Source of the DNA: Aquimarina amphilecti
GTDB taxonomy: Bacteria; Bacteroidota; Bacteroidia; Flavobacteriales; Flavobacteriaceae
NCBI RefSeq assembly: GCF_900109375.1
Contig: NZ_FOAB01000006.1
Span: 1-64,000 of the forward strand
Direction: 5' to 3'
Length of the DNA stretch: 64,000 nt
Position numbers and translations under genes: made by a program. Positions 1 to 9,070 of the stretch are shown here, one piece after another. Within the stretch, counting starts at the first letter, position 1. Each line of letters starts with the position of its first letter. The notes under the pieces are model-generated. The model saw only the letters and a list, made by a program, of their open reading frames with translations. It did no database searches and had not been told where the DNA came from.

Positions 1-1125
1 TCCGTTTCCGCTATCCGTTACACCAGAACCTGAATAAGTTCCTCCAGCAGGACTTCCGCCAGTTAATCCAGTTTGTGTGCCTTGATCAATACATAAATCT
101 GATGGCGCACTAAAAGTTATATTAGGTAAGTCAAATACTTCTATGGAATCACTTGAACTATCGTTACAAGTGCCTGCACTTGTGTAAGTTATTGAATGTG
201 TTCCGACATCCGAAATAGTTGGGTTAAAGCTGTAGGTAAGTCCATTACCATCATCAGTTACACCAGGACCAGAATAAACCCCTCCAGTTGGAGTTCCGCC
301 TCCTAAATTAGTTTGTATTCCAGCATTAATACATAAATCTGCGGGTGCTGAATAACTTGCAACATCATTTGCAGTGACATTGACCGTAAGATTTGCACAC
401 GAACCGGGAACTACACATAAACCTCCTTCACCTCTTACAAAATAAGTGGTGCTTGGTGATGAAGGGGTAACTACAAAGGATGATGTGCTGGTAGTTCCGA
501 TTTCTGTACCTCCACAAGCTCCTGTGTATATGTGCCATTCTGTTGCGTCGTTTAAGTTTCCAGAAATAGAAAGTGTAGCAGTGTCACCTTCGCAAAGAGT
601 AGTTGGAGCATGTGTAACGGTAGGGATATCCGGATCAGTACAAGGAATCGCAGTAAGGTTTACTAAAAATAATAAATCACTGTTTGCCTGTGAGATTCCA
701 TTTTCATAACGTTGACCATCTGCATAATTAGGTGTTGGTTCATTATCATACGCTATTAGTCCACCTATATTGGAAATATCAAGCGTATACGTTTGTCCAG
801 AGATTAGAGTAATATTTAACGCTGAAAAATCAAATTCCGAATAATCAGTAGGAGTCGAAAAAGGACTAGTAGTCTGATTCGTTAGCGTTCCTAATACCGT
901 TCCACCATACCCTTCTCCATCATAAAGAGTTACATTTACTACATCACTAGTAAAAGTTAGAATACCAATAGAATTTAAAATGCCATTACAAGAAGCTATG
1001 AAACTCTGCCCAGATTGAAGAGAAGTTCCATTTATCAATTGGTCATCATCATTTTCAATAGAACATTGACTATTTCCAACATTTGCAATACAAAAGATTG
1101 CAATTACAAGTATAATTCTTTTCAC
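1..1125 (-). CDS. Secreted Ig/PKD-like repeat protein, N-terminal part (partial)
   Basis: The reading frame is open from 1125 to the window edge, so the 3' part is missing; 375 codons are visible. I chose the GTG at 1125-1123 because an in-frame stop lies five codons upstream and a signal peptide follows directly (MKRIILVIAIFCIANVGNSQ). Residues about 25-165 form a beta-rich domain. Residues about 167-235 resemble the Bacteroidetes Ig_7-like unit, with LCEGDTATLSISG and a conserved Trp. After that comes a repeated module of about 75 residues that begins PADLCIN or PSDLCID and contains GGxYSGxGVTD; the second copy is cut by the edge. Such proteins are usually very large cell-surface adhesins, often ending in a gliding-motility or T9SS tail. 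The tail cannot be seen here, so the export route is inference. Confidence 0.8.
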   Translation of the reverse strand, partial: MKRIILVIAIFCIANVGNSQCSIENDDDQLINGTSLQSGQSFIASCNGILNSIGILTFTSDVVNVTLYDGEGYGGTVLGTLTNQTTSPFSTPTDYSEFDFSALNITLISGQTYTLDISNIGGLIAYDNEPTPNYADGQRYENGISQANSDLLFLVNLTAIPCTDPDIPTVTHAPTTLCEGDTATLSISGNLNDATEWHIYTGACGGTEIGTTSTSSFVVTPSSPSTTYFVRGEGGLCVVPGSCANLTVNVTANDVASYSAPADLCINAGIQTNLGGGTPTGGVYSGPGVTDDGNGLTYSFNPTISDVGTHSITYTSAGTCNDSSSDSIEVFDLPNITFSAPSDLCIDQGTQTGLTGGSPAGGTYSGSGVTDSGNG

Positions 1126-1450
1126 TTTATAAGTATTTTAAATACACCTTTTCAGAGTTGTTAACACTGAATTTAAAAGTTATTAACAATGTAGATTGGG
1201 GGCTTATTTGTATAAGAGTGTCTACTGTTATGACTTTAAGTTTGTTATATGTTTATGGCGTAAAGATAGATAATTATTTTTTGTTAATAACTTTAACATT
1301 AAGAAGACCTGTCAAATAGCTGAAATTTCAAGATAGAAAATGATGTAAAACACAGATTTTTAGATGACTATTATTAATCGCGCAAAGTTTTATGAAGAGG
1401 ATTGTGCTTTGTGTTTATAAATAATCATAGAGATTTATTATTTTCGTCGG
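1126..1450. other. Intergenic region between divergent genes, no gene seen
   Basis: This AT-rich stretch of 325 bases separates two divergently transcribed genes and must hold both promoters. I see no tRNA, terminator or convincing small ORF in it. There are several short AT-rich inverted motifs based on GTTAAC and TTAACA, but nothing strong enough to name. Confidence 0.4.
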
Positions 1451-2173
1451 ATGCCATATTTTTTAATTATCGCTTTACAGGGCTTCTGCATATATCACGC
1501 TTTTAAAAATAACCGTGAGTACTATTGGTATTTTCTAATTGTGCTTTTACCAGTAATAGGATGCATTATTTATTTAGTTACGCAAGTCTTTAATAAAAGG
1601 GATTTAGATGTTGTTCAAAAGGAAATCGTAAGTGTAGTAAATCCAACTAAAAAAGTAAATGATCTTAAAAAACAAGTTGAATTCGCAGATACTTTTCAGA
1701 ATAGAGTATTCCTTGGAGATGCCTTATATGAAATTAAGGATTATAATTCTGGAATTGGAGAATATGAAATAGCTTTAAATGGTAAGTACAAGTCTGATTC
1801 GGGAGTTGTCAAAAAACTACTGGAAGGTTATTATCAAACAAGTCAATTTGATAAAGTCATTTTTTGTGCTGAGCAAATAAATGAAAAAATCGATTTTAAA
1901 GGTTCCCGAAGTCAGTTTTTATATGGTTTAGCATTAGGAAAACAAGGTAGGAATGAAGAAGCTAAAGAAAATTTAAAACCTATTGATCAGCGATATTCTA
2001 ATTATGAAGAACGTTATATTTTAGCTCAATTTCTTATTAATCAAGGTAAGATTATGGATGGTAAGGAAATTTTATCAGAAATAATATTAGAATCACAACA
2101 CATGTCTAAACCTAATCGACATAAGTATAGAAGAGTAGTGAACGATGTAAAGAAGTTAATTGAATCTGTTTAG
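1451..2173 (+). CDS. Membrane-anchored TPR-like protein
   Basis: The protein has 240 residues. Two hydrophobic helices at about residues 2-18 and 26-45 are separated by a short basic loop (NNREYYW), an arrangement like the small PLDc_N-type membrane hairpin. The rest is a soluble helical domain with TPR-like spacing (LGDALYEIKDYNSGIGEYEIAL, roughly residues 90-112, then LYGLALGKQGRNEEAKENL near residues 157-175). The likely role is a membrane-attached protein-interaction scaffold, but no specific partner can be read from the sequence. It stands alone, about 160 bases ahead of the acylation gene trio and probably outside that operon. The call rests on fold-like patterns, so the molecular function is unknown. 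Confidence 0.75.
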   Translation: MPYFLIIALQGFCIYHAFKNNREYYWYFLIVLLPVIGCIIYLVTQVFNKRDLDVVQKEIVSVVNPTKKVNDLKKQVEFADTFQNRVFLGDALYEIKDYNSGIGEYEIALNGKYKSDSGVVKKLLEGYYQTSQFDKVIFCAEQINEKIDFKGSRSQFLYGLALGKQGRNEEAKENLKPIDQRYSNYEERYILAQFLINQGKIMDGKEILSEIILESQHMSKPNRHKYRRVVNDVKKLIESV

Positions 2174-2298
2174 AATGATGATAAAATTAGTATTAATAAA
2201 CCTAGTAGTGTGTCCTCTAAAAATATATTACTTTAAGAAATTAAAGGGTATTTATATTTAAACGGTAGATAATCTCTTTGCGTTTCGTAAAAACTTTC

Positions 2299-2306
2299 TA
2301 TTTTTA
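2299..2306 (+). promoter_or_regulatory. Putative promoter of the acylation operon
   Basis: TATTTTTA is close to the Bacteroidetes -7 consensus TAnnTTTG, and a TTTG lies 18 bases upstream (2277-2280), matching the usual -33/-7 spacing. If real, transcription starts near 2313, so translation cannot begin at the upstream TTG at 2278. Confidence 0.4.
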
Positions 2307-2331
2307 CAAAAATCAAAAGTCCCCGATAGCC

Positions 2332-3849
2332 TTGAAAATCAAACCTATTCAAATATCCTTGTTTCTAATACTCGTGTTGGGAGGGTTATTTGGTCTTATG
2401 TTTTTGAGTGAAAAAGGTGGTGTTCAAAAAGCTCAGGTAGAAGAAGATGGTTTCTCTTATGAAGGGATTTCTCTAAAATATCCTACTTACAAAACTTTTC
2501 TAGCTTTAGAAAAAGACTCGTCGCTAACTAAAAAGCAGGATATCCTAAAAGTTACCGAAACGGTTGTCCCTGTAGCGGATGAATCGGATATGGAACCTGA
2601 GTCTTTATTAGCTAATAAAGAAAAAAAGGATAGTTTACAGAGACCGGATTTTTCAAAGATTGATAGTACTAGAATTGAAAGAATACGATATCCTTTAGAT
2701 AATCCAGATTTTGTAAAAGAACTACAATCTAAATTGTCCTCTAGATCTTGTAGAATATTACATTATGGTGATTCCCAAATAGAAGGAGATAGAATTACAG
2801 GCTATATTAGAAATAGATTACAAACTATGTATGGAGGCAGTGGACCTGGTTTTATACCGGTAAAACCCGTATATAATCAGATTGCAGCTATTGTAAAACC
2901 TAGTGAGAATTGGTTTAGATATGCTAGATTTGATCCAACGCAAGAGAGATTTAAACATAGAAGGTATGGAGCTTATATGTCAGTATCTCGTTTTACAGAA
3001 CATAAAAAAACACTCCCAGATAGTATAGCTTTAGATTCATTACCAATAGTAAAAGCATCAGTAGTTATTGGTAAATCAAAGAAAGCATATGCTAAATTTA
3101 GAAGATTTACTAATATCGGTTTACATTACGGGAATTGTAATTTCCCAATTAAGATTTCTGTATATAATGAAGGAAAACTGATTCAACAAGAGGACCTAAT
3201 TGCGGATGGTAAATATCATAAATATAAGATAAGAACCAATACAACCCCAAGTAATTTAAAAATTGAGCTTGAAGGTAAAGTAAGTGCGGATTTTTATGGG
3301 TTAACATTAGACGGAGGATCAAGAGTACAGATTGATAATGTAGCTATGCGCGGTTCTTCTGGAACGATTTTTTCTAGTACAAATGCTTCTGAATATGGTA
3401 AGATGGTTAGGGATTTAAAACCTAAAATCATCATTATGCAATATGGTGGAAATACTATGCCTTATTTAAAGGATTCAACGAAAGTCGATAATTATGCAAA
3501 ATCTATCGTTAATCAAATAAATTGGTTAAGACGCAGAACAAAAAATGCAAGTTTTATATTTATCGGCCCCACTGATATGTGTCTTCCTGTAAATGGGAAA
3601 ATGGAAACATACCCTTTACTACCTTATCTAAATGCTAAATTAATAGAAACTTGTTCTGATAATAATGTGGCTTATTGGAGTATGTATGATGCTATGGGAG
3701 GAAAAGGATCTATGCCTTTTTGGGTTGAAGAAAAATTAACAGCTAACGATTACATGCATTTTACCTGGAAAGGAACTAAAATTATTTCAGAATTGTTTTT
3801 TACTGCACTATACCTTGATCTCAAAAAAGAAATAGCCGATGAAACATAG
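2332..3849 (+). CDS. SGNH/GDSL-like hydrolase, O-acylation partner
   Basis: This is a membrane-anchored SGNH-type hydrolase or transferase. With the TTG at 2332 as start, the protein has 505 residues and begins MKIKPIQISLFLILVLGG, a good N-terminal membrane anchor. An in-frame TTG at 2278 gives a longer form whose first residues look like translated promoter sequence. Block I is LHYGDSQIEGDR with Ser about residue 148. The C-terminal block is NDYMHFTWKG with Asp about 473 and His about 476. Block III is degenerate (QYGGNTMP rather than GxND). The stop overlaps the next gene by 11 bases, and a third gene encodes an MBOAT acyltransferase. By analogy with AlgI/AlgX/AlgJ-type systems it may transfer or remove acyl groups on an exported glycan. 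The substrate is unknown. Confidence 0.75.
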   Translation: MKIKPIQISLFLILVLGGLFGLMFLSEKGGVQKAQVEEDGFSYEGISLKYPTYKTFLALEKDSSLTKKQDILKVTETVVPVADESDMEPESLLANKEKKDSLQRPDFSKIDSTRIERIRYPLDNPDFVKELQSKLSSRSCRILHYGDSQIEGDRITGYIRNRLQTMYGGSGPGFIPVKPVYNQIAAIVKPSENWFRYARFDPTQERFKHRRYGAYMSVSRFTEHKKTLPDSIALDSLPIVKASVVIGKSKKAYAKFRRFTNIGLHYGNCNFPIKISVYNEGKLIQQEDLIADGKYHKYKIRTNTTPSNLKIELEGKVSADFYGLTLDGGSRVQIDNVAMRGSSGTIFSSTNASEYGKMVRDLKPKIIIMQYGGNTMPYLKDSTKVDNYAKSIVNQINWLRRRTKNASFIFIGPTDMCLPVNGKMETYPLLPYLNAKLIETCSDNNVAYWSMYDAMGGKGSMPFWVEEKLTANDYMHFTWKGTKIISELFFTALYLDLKKEIADET

Positions 3850-5116
3850 TATACTTTATTTATATTTTTTTCTAGTAGGTGTTTCTGTTGTAGGTCAGGA
3901 CTATGTTTTGGATACTATTCAAGATAAATACACCTTCATTAATTGGAAAGCGAATCGGATTAAATTCGTGGAGAATTCTCCTTCTTTTACTAAGTTATTT
4001 CATAAATTGGACACTATAGCTCGAGGAAATGATGAAGATGTTCATATTTTTCATATCGGAGGATCCCATATACAGGCTGATATTTATTCTAATAGATTAA
4101 GAACGTATCTTCAACAGATGAGTCCTACTGCAAAAGGACAAAGAGGATTTATTTACCCATATAAAATTGCTAGTACAAATAATCCTAGTAACTATAGTGT
4201 AGAATATGATGGGAATTGGAAGGGATATCGTTGTTCTATAAGAAAAGACAGCGTTGCTTGGGGAATGGCTGGTGTTACTGCGGTTTTTAAAGATTCAATT
4301 TCTAATATTAAGATAAAAGCAAATCATAGAGGGTATGATGCGCAGCAATATAACTTTAATAGAATTAGAATTTTTTATGACAATTGGAGTGAAGATTATG
4401 AAATCTTTTTTAAAGAGTCTGGATTAATTGCTGATACCAAGGTAAACAAAGAGGCTCATTTTATTGAATTTGTACTTACGCGAACTTTAGAAGAATTGGA
4501 ATTTTGTGTTCAAAGAATTGGTAATCCCGAAACCCCTGAGTTTTTAATGATGGGGATGGAGTTAATGAATGATAATAGAGGTGTCGAATATACTACTATC
4601 GGCGTAAACGGCGCTAGTTTTAGTTATTATGATAGATGTAAATATTTTAATGATCAGTTGATGTTGTACAAGCCAGATCTATTTATTGTTTCGGTTGGTA
4701 CTAATGACGCTTATCATCCGGATTTCGACCCAGAAGAATATAGAGTGTATTATGAAAATCTTATTTTAAATATACAAAAAGCCAATCCAGATTGTGCAGT
4801 TTTGCTTACAGTTCCAAATGATTCTTATTATAAAAAGAAGTATCCAAACCCTAGGACTAGATTAATGCAAAAAATAATCTATGAGTTAGCGAAAAAACAT
4901 AAAATGGCAGTTTGGGATTTTTATGAAATAATGGGAGGTTATAACAGTTCTAAAGATTGGTATCAGAATAAGTTAATGCCCAGAGATAGAATACATTTTA
5001 CACAATTGGGATATAGAATTAAAGCAGATTTACTATTACAAGCATTGACAAATTCATGGGAAAAAGAATTACAGTTAGCGCCTAACTCTGTTTTGAATCA
5101 AATAATTAATGAATAG
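3839..5116 (+). CDS. Exported SGNH-hydrolase-like protein
   Basis: This 425-residue protein has a signal peptide ending near VSVVGQ (about residue 19). It carries SGNH features: HIGGSHIQAD (Ser about residue 76, the first block reading GGSH instead of GDSL), VSVGTNDAYHPD as block III, and DRIHFTQLGY with Asp about 383 and His about 386. The nucleophile, the GxND block and the DxxH pair are therefore all present. It overlaps the preceding SGNH gene by 11 bases and the following MBOAT gene by 8, so the three are probably translationally coupled. The likely site of action is the periplasm, on an exported polysaccharide; whether it works as an acetyltransferase or esterase cannot be told from sequence alone. 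Confidence 0.8.
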   Translation: MKHSILYLYFFLVGVSVVGQDYVLDTIQDKYTFINWKANRIKFVENSPSFTKLFHKLDTIARGNDEDVHIFHIGGSHIQADIYSNRLRTYLQQMSPTAKGQRGFIYPYKIASTNNPSNYSVEYDGNWKGYRCSIRKDSVAWGMAGVTAVFKDSISNIKIKANHRGYDAQQYNFNRIRIFYDNWSEDYEIFFKESGLIADTKVNKEAHFIEFVLTRTLEELEFCVQRIGNPETPEFLMMGMELMNDNRGVEYTTIGVNGASFSYYDRCKYFNDQLMLYKPDLFIVSVGTNDAYHPDFDPEEYRVYYENLILNIQKANPDCAVLLTVPNDSYYKKKYPNPRTRLMQKIIYELAKKHKMAVWDFYEIMGGYNSSKDWYQNKLMPRDRIHFTQLGYRIKADLLLQALTNSWEKELQLAPNSVLNQIINE

Positions 5117-6767
5117 ACTAAAAGATATTTTTTCTTTTTCAGAGGATTACCCTCTGATATTTACACAGGCAGATTTCTGGATTTTCTTTGCAGTTATCTA
5201 TTTTTTGTATGCAATATTATATAGTAAAAAGAATCTGCGTAGTGCATATCTGTTTGCGATAAGTTTATTGTTCTATTATAAGACAAGTGGATTGTTTATT
5301 GGAATTTTGCTTTTCAGTACAGTAAACGATTTCTTTTTAGGTAAAGCTATTTATAATAGTACATCCATATTGACAAAAAAGTTATTGGTAACAGTAAGTG
5401 TAATAATTAATCTAGGGACACTCTGTTATTTTAAATATGCCTATTTTTTTACAGAATCCTATAACAATCTTTTTAATACTGATTATCAGGTAATTAATTA
5501 TTTAGCTCAATTCGCTAATTCTTGGGCGAGTGTTGATTATTTTACAGTCGATGCGATCATTTTGCCGGTAGGAATTTCTTTTTATACTTTTCAAACTATT
5601 AGTTATAGTGTTGATATTTATAGAAAGCAGATAAAACCGCTAAAATCTATTATTGATTTTGGTTTTTTTGTAAGTTTCTTTCCTCAATTAGTTGCAGGTC
5701 CTATTGTCCGTGCAGCAGACTTTGTTCCGCAGATTAGAAAAGAGATTAGGGTTACAAAGGAAGATTTTGGGAGTGCAACTTTTATGATTCTTAAGGGATT
5801 GATAAAGAAGATGCTTTTTGCAGATTTTATTGCAATGAATTTTATGGATCGAGTATTTGACGTCCCAGAAATGTTTTCGGGATTTACAAACATTATGGCA
5901 ATGATTGGGTACTCATTACAGATTTATGGAGATTTTTCTGGATATACTGATATAGCTATTGGTTTAGCATTATTGATGGGATATAAATTACCCGTTAATT
6001 TTGATTCGCCCTATAAAGCCATACATTGTGGAGACTTTTGGAAACGATGGCATATATCTTTATCAAGTTGGTTAAAAGATTACCTATATATACCAATTGG
6101 AGGGAACCGAAATGGAAGTATATTTTCATACGTTTTTATTACTGTTTTTACCTTTTTAGGTGTATTTGCTTATGTAGATTTTGGGGTAGCAATTATTGCA
6201 ACAGCTGGGATAGGTCTATTGCTTATTGTTACATTGTTTTCCTCTAAGTTGGCTTGGCATTTTAATAGGAATGTCAATATTATGATTACGATGTTGATCG
6301 GAGGATTATGGCATGGAGCATCTTGGAAATTTGTGATCTGGGGTGGGTTAAATGGATTAGGAGTTGTTGCTTATAAATATTGGCGTAAAATAAGTCCTTA
6401 TGAAAATTCTAATAGTTGGTTAGCAATTACTTGGAAAATTGCATTTACTTTTATTTTTATCACATTTACCAGAATCTATTTTAGAGGTAATAGTATGGAT
6501 CATATTAACCGCTTTTATCAGGCTATTATGACTAATATGGATTGGACGAATGCTTTAGTAGTTCTTTGGGAGTATAGAATCGTATTTGTTGTCATGTTAT
6601 TTGGGTATATCACGCATTGGTTACCTTACAGGACTAAAGATTGGCTGTTAGATCAGTTTATTAAAAGTAATATCATTATCAAAGGGTTAATAGCCGTAAT
6701 TGTTGCTATTATATGTTATCAAACGTATGCTGCCGATTTTCAACCTTTCATTTATTTCCAATTTTAG
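5109..6767 (+). CDS. MBOAT family O-acyltransferase (AlgI/DltB-like)
   Basis: This is a polytopic membrane protein of 552 residues with about ten or more hydrophobic segments. It shows the MBOAT core: a QLVAGPIVRAADFVPQI segment, FWKRWHISLSSWLKDYLYIP, IGGNRNG, and the catalytic-histidine region LIGGLWHGASWKFVIWGG with His about residue 402. Family members such as AlgI, DltB and PatA move acetyl or other acyl groups from a cytoplasmic donor across the membrane to a periplasmic acceptor or partner protein. The two SGNH-like genes directly upstream would supply that partner. The target glycan is not shown by neighbours, since no polysaccharide synthesis genes are adjacent. Confidence 0.9.
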   Translation: MNRLKDIFSFSEDYPLIFTQADFWIFFAVIYFLYAILYSKKNLRSAYLFAISLLFYYKTSGLFIGILLFSTVNDFFLGKAIYNSTSILTKKLLVTVSVIINLGTLCYFKYAYFFTESYNNLFNTDYQVINYLAQFANSWASVDYFTVDAIILPVGISFYTFQTISYSVDIYRKQIKPLKSIIDFGFFVSFFPQLVAGPIVRAADFVPQIRKEIRVTKEDFGSATFMILKGLIKKMLFADFIAMNFMDRVFDVPEMFSGFTNIMAMIGYSLQIYGDFSGYTDIAIGLALLMGYKLPVNFDSPYKAIHCGDFWKRWHISLSSWLKDYLYIPIGGNRNGSIFSYVFITVFTFLGVFAYVDFGVAIIATAGIGLLLIVTLFSSKLAWHFNRNVNIMITMLIGGLWHGASWKFVIWGGLNGLGVVAYKYWRKISPYENSNSWLAITWKIAFTFIFITFTRIYFRGNSMDHINRFYQAIMTNMDWTNALVVLWEYRIVFVVMLFGYITHWLPYRTKDWLLDQFIKSNIIIKGLIAVIVAIICYQTYAADFQPFIYFQF

Positions 6768-6805
6768 AATGTAAATACATTTGTTCTTCCTTGGTAAATT
6801 CTTTT

Positions 6806-6813
6806 TAACTTTG
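6806..6813 (+). promoter_or_regulatory. -7 box upstream of the UDG-like gene
   Basis: TAACTTTG matches TAnnTTTG exactly and sits 24 bases before the TTG start at 6837, as expected for a Bacteroidetes promoter. The -33 element is not clear. Confidence 0.4.
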
Positions 6814-6836
6814 TAAATCATAAACCGCAATTAATA

Positions 6837-7490
6837 TTGTTTAATCATATACATCCATATGCACCTTTTTTTCCAGAAGGAGCAACAAAACTTATTGTAG
6901 GTACATTACCGCCTCCACGTTTTACTTCTGGAGAATTAAAAGTGGGTGATGTAAATTTCTGTTATGGAAGTATTAGTGGATTATTATGGCCTGTTTTAGA
7001 TCGTATTTTTAATTTAGAATTGGTTTTTGAAACCACACAAAAAGCAATAGATCAACGTAAAAATTTTTTAAGTTCTAGAGGAATTGGAGTATGTGATATA
7101 GTACATTGCTGTAAAAGAGATAAAATCGACGCTTCTGATCTTGGTATGCAGAATATACAACTACGAGATGTGGTGTCATATTTGTATAAGTACCCTAAGA
7201 TTGATACGCTTTTATTTACAGGTGGTAATAGTAAAAACGGACCAGAATATTTCTTTAGAAAACATCTTCGAGAACACCAATTACAGTTAGAATTAGTTTC
7301 AAATGAGATTCCAAGAATACATCGTTTTAAATTAGGAGAAAGAATTATAAAAACCGTTTCATTGATTGCTCCATCAGGAGCAGCAAATAGATCTATTGGA
7401 AGTTTGCAAACCTATAAAGATTTGAAAAACCAAAATCCAAAATTCAATACAATTGATTTTAGAGTCTTACAGTATCAGGATTATTTTTGA
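6837..7490 (+). CDS. Uracil-DNA glycosylase superfamily protein
   Basis: The protein has 217 residues and starts with TTG (MFNHIHPYAPFFP). The N-terminal motif KLIVGTLPPPRF followed by NFCYGSISGLLWPVL resembles motif 1 and the aromatic FYG/FW block of the UDG superfamily (MUG/HDG-like branch), where these residues build the base-binding pocket. The C-terminal segment SLIAPSGAANRSIG fits the second conserved loop, with SPSxAN-type residues. Family members excise uracil, hypoxanthine or mismatched bases from DNA, but some branches have no demonstrated activity and the substrate here cannot be assigned. The gene is monocistronic, with a -7 box upstream and a hairpin terminator just after the stop. 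Confidence 0.7.
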   Translation: MFNHIHPYAPFFPEGATKLIVGTLPPPRFTSGELKVGDVNFCYGSISGLLWPVLDRIFNLELVFETTQKAIDQRKNFLSSRGIGVCDIVHCCKRDKIDASDLGMQNIQLRDVVSYLYKYPKIDTLLFTGGNSKNGPEYFFRKHLREHQLQLELVSNEIPRIHRFKLGERIIKTVSLIAPSGAANRSIGSLQTYKDLKNQNPKFNTIDFRVLQYQDYF

Positions 7491-7502
7491 TGAGACAGAA
7501 AA

Positions 7503-7527
7503 ATCGACATCAATGAATGATGTCGAT
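7503..7527. terminator. Bidirectional rho-independent terminator
   Basis: A perfect 10-bp stem (ATCGACATCA / TGATGTCGAT) closes a 5-base loop. It has TCTTTT after it on the plus strand and a T run after it on the minus strand, so it can serve both convergent genes. Confidence 0.75.
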
Positions 7528-7560
7528 TCTTTTCAAAAGTAACTTTATTACAATACTATA

Positions 7561-8094
7561 TTATGCTTCTTGATAAGCTTGCGCTTGTGCATATAGAAAT
7601 TTCGCTTGCTTTTCTGGCGCCATTTGAATTTGTACTAATCTCCATGTAAGATTGTAAGTACTAATATTAAAATTGGCAGGAATAGAACCAAAAAAAGGAT
7701 CATTTGTGTCTAATGCAGTCGTTGCAAATGATGGTTGCCCTTTGGTGATCAGTTTAATTTCTGAAACACTTCCATCAATTGAGCCTGTAACAGAGCGATA
7801 ATATTGCCAAACTAAAGAGGTGTTACCAATACTGTTGGTAAGATCTCTAAAACCATCTGCTGGTGGTCCAGATACATTATATGGCACTGTTGAGCTGGTT
7901 CCGAATTTATAGGATAATGAATTTACAATTTCTTTACCACCCATGTTTACCGAAGAATAATCAAAATCTGTTTTAACGCTTTTGATTCCATTCATCACAT
8001 CCTTTACAGATGATTGAGCAGTTACATTAGGTACCTGTAGGTTTTCGAAATAACAGTAGAGCCCCACAACTCTAAAACTTACTTGTAATGACAT
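7561..8094 (-). CDS. Hypothetical protein, no recognised family
   Basis: The protein has 177 residues, no signal peptide and no membrane helix. It is beta-rich with many Ser, Thr and Val residues, and a Q/A-rich C-terminus (EKQAKFLYAQAQAYQEA). I recognise no catalytic motif. The start at 8094 is the first ATG after a long AT-rich gap and gives MSLQVSFRVVGLYCYF. The gene is probably monocistronic: it shares a bidirectional terminator with the UDG-like gene and is followed upstream by about 170 bases of non-coding sequence. The codon pattern and length support a real gene. Confidence 0.65.
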   Translation of the reverse strand: MSLQVSFRVVGLYCYFENLQVPNVTAQSSVKDVMNGIKSVKTDFDYSSVNMGGKEIVNSLSYKFGTSSTVPYNVSGPPADGFRDLTNSIGNTSLVWQYYRSVTGSIDGSVSEIKLITKGQPSFATTALDTNDPFFGSIPANFNISTYNLTWRLVQIQMAPEKQAKFLYAQAQAYQEA

Positions 8095-8268
8095 AGTTCT
8101 TTTTTTAAGTTAATACTTGTATTATACCAAATTACATTAAGAATTCAGGGAAAATACCCCGTATTAATACTGGTTAACAATTGTTTACTTATAAAAGATA
8201 GAAGGTTTATACAAATTGATTAAAACTATACAATCGTTAAGGTTTTCTTATGAATAAAAAAGATTTTA

Positions 8269-8862
8269 CTAAGATTTCCTTTTTCCGTTGTAGCGATAAT
8301 GCCCTATAATTTTATAATCAAACAAACAATCAGATAATACTTGTCCGCCACCGATATTATGTACTATTAAGTATCGTTGTTGATCTTCAGATTTTTTATC
8401 AACCACTAGTCCAATATGAGTTAATCCACCACCTAAACTCCAACACACAATATCTCCCGGAATGTAATCTTGTGCTTTATTCGAAATAGATTTTACTTTT
8501 CCAAATCGAGAAAAGAACTTCATTAAATTTGGAACTCTTCTATGGTCAATATTTTTATCTGTTTTTGATAACCCCCAATTTTTTGGGTATAGACCAAAGT
8601 TTGCGACCATATCCTCGTGTACTTCTTTTTGAAGATCAATTCCTAGTTTTCTATAAGCTCTTATTACTACATCTGTGCATACTCCTTTGTCATTAGGAAC
8701 ATCACCATTTGGATATTTCATGGAGAAATATGAAGGGTCATAGGTAACATCTTGCGTGGTTAATGTTATTGTAGCGTCGGATAATCTATCATAAAAATTT
8801 TCTTGGGCAATAATAGCATTAGAAAATATAGATACTAAAATGAGTAAGATTAGTCTATGCAT
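8269..8862 (-). CDS. DUF1287 family exported protein
   Basis: The protein has 197 residues with a signal peptide (MHRLILLILVSIFSNAIIAQ). The body matches my memory of the DUF1287 pattern: VCTDVVIRAYRKLGIDLQ near residues 61-78, then DHRRVPNLMKFF near 106-117 and GDIVCWSLGGGLTHIGLVVD near 138-157. The Cys in VCTD and the His in LTHIGLV are spaced like the catalytic Cys and His of the NlpC/P60-like fold, so a peptidase or amidase role in the envelope is possible but not shown. It is a single gene with an AT-rich upstream region and no linked partners. Confidence 0.75.
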   Translation of the reverse strand: MHRLILLILVSIFSNAIIAQENFYDRLSDATITLTTQDVTYDPSYFSMKYPNGDVPNDKGVCTDVVIRAYRKLGIDLQKEVHEDMVANFGLYPKNWGLSKTDKNIDHRRVPNLMKFFSRFGKVKSISNKAQDYIPGDIVCWSLGGGLTHIGLVVDKKSEDQQRYLIVHNIGGGQVLSDCLFDYKIIGHYRYNGKRKS

Positions 8863-9026
8863 TTTGTTTTGTTTTTAATTTATTAACGTTATTAATTTTT
8901 TATTATTAAGAAAATTCTTGCATTATAGTATATAAATTCTTTTTTTTGAACCTTAATTAGAATATAGTTTATTTTAATTACGCATATAATTTTTTATACC
9001 CCTAATCTTCATTTTTTACTCATTCT

Positions 9027-9034
9027 ACTTTCGC
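9027..9034 (+). promoter_or_regulatory. Putative -7 box (TACTTTCG)
   Basis: TACTTTCG resembles TAnnTTTG with one change and lies 37 bases before the ATG at 9071. It is a candidate promoter for the exported propeller-like protein. Confidence 0.3.
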
Positions 9035-9070
9035 GAAGGTGACTAACTAAAGTTACTACCATATTTCGTT

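Noticed and set aside
446-709. 87-residue plus-strand frame
   Set aside because: It is the antisense of the large secreted repeat protein, whose minus-strand frame is open through the whole region.
2278-2331. Upstream TTG start for the first SGNH protein
   Set aside because: The segment overlaps a well-spaced -33/-7 promoter, so it is probably not translated; kept as an alternative only.
5684-5893. Minus-strand frame inside the MBOAT gene, and similar short antisense frames elsewhere
   Set aside because: Shadow frames of strongly supported genes without independent motifs.
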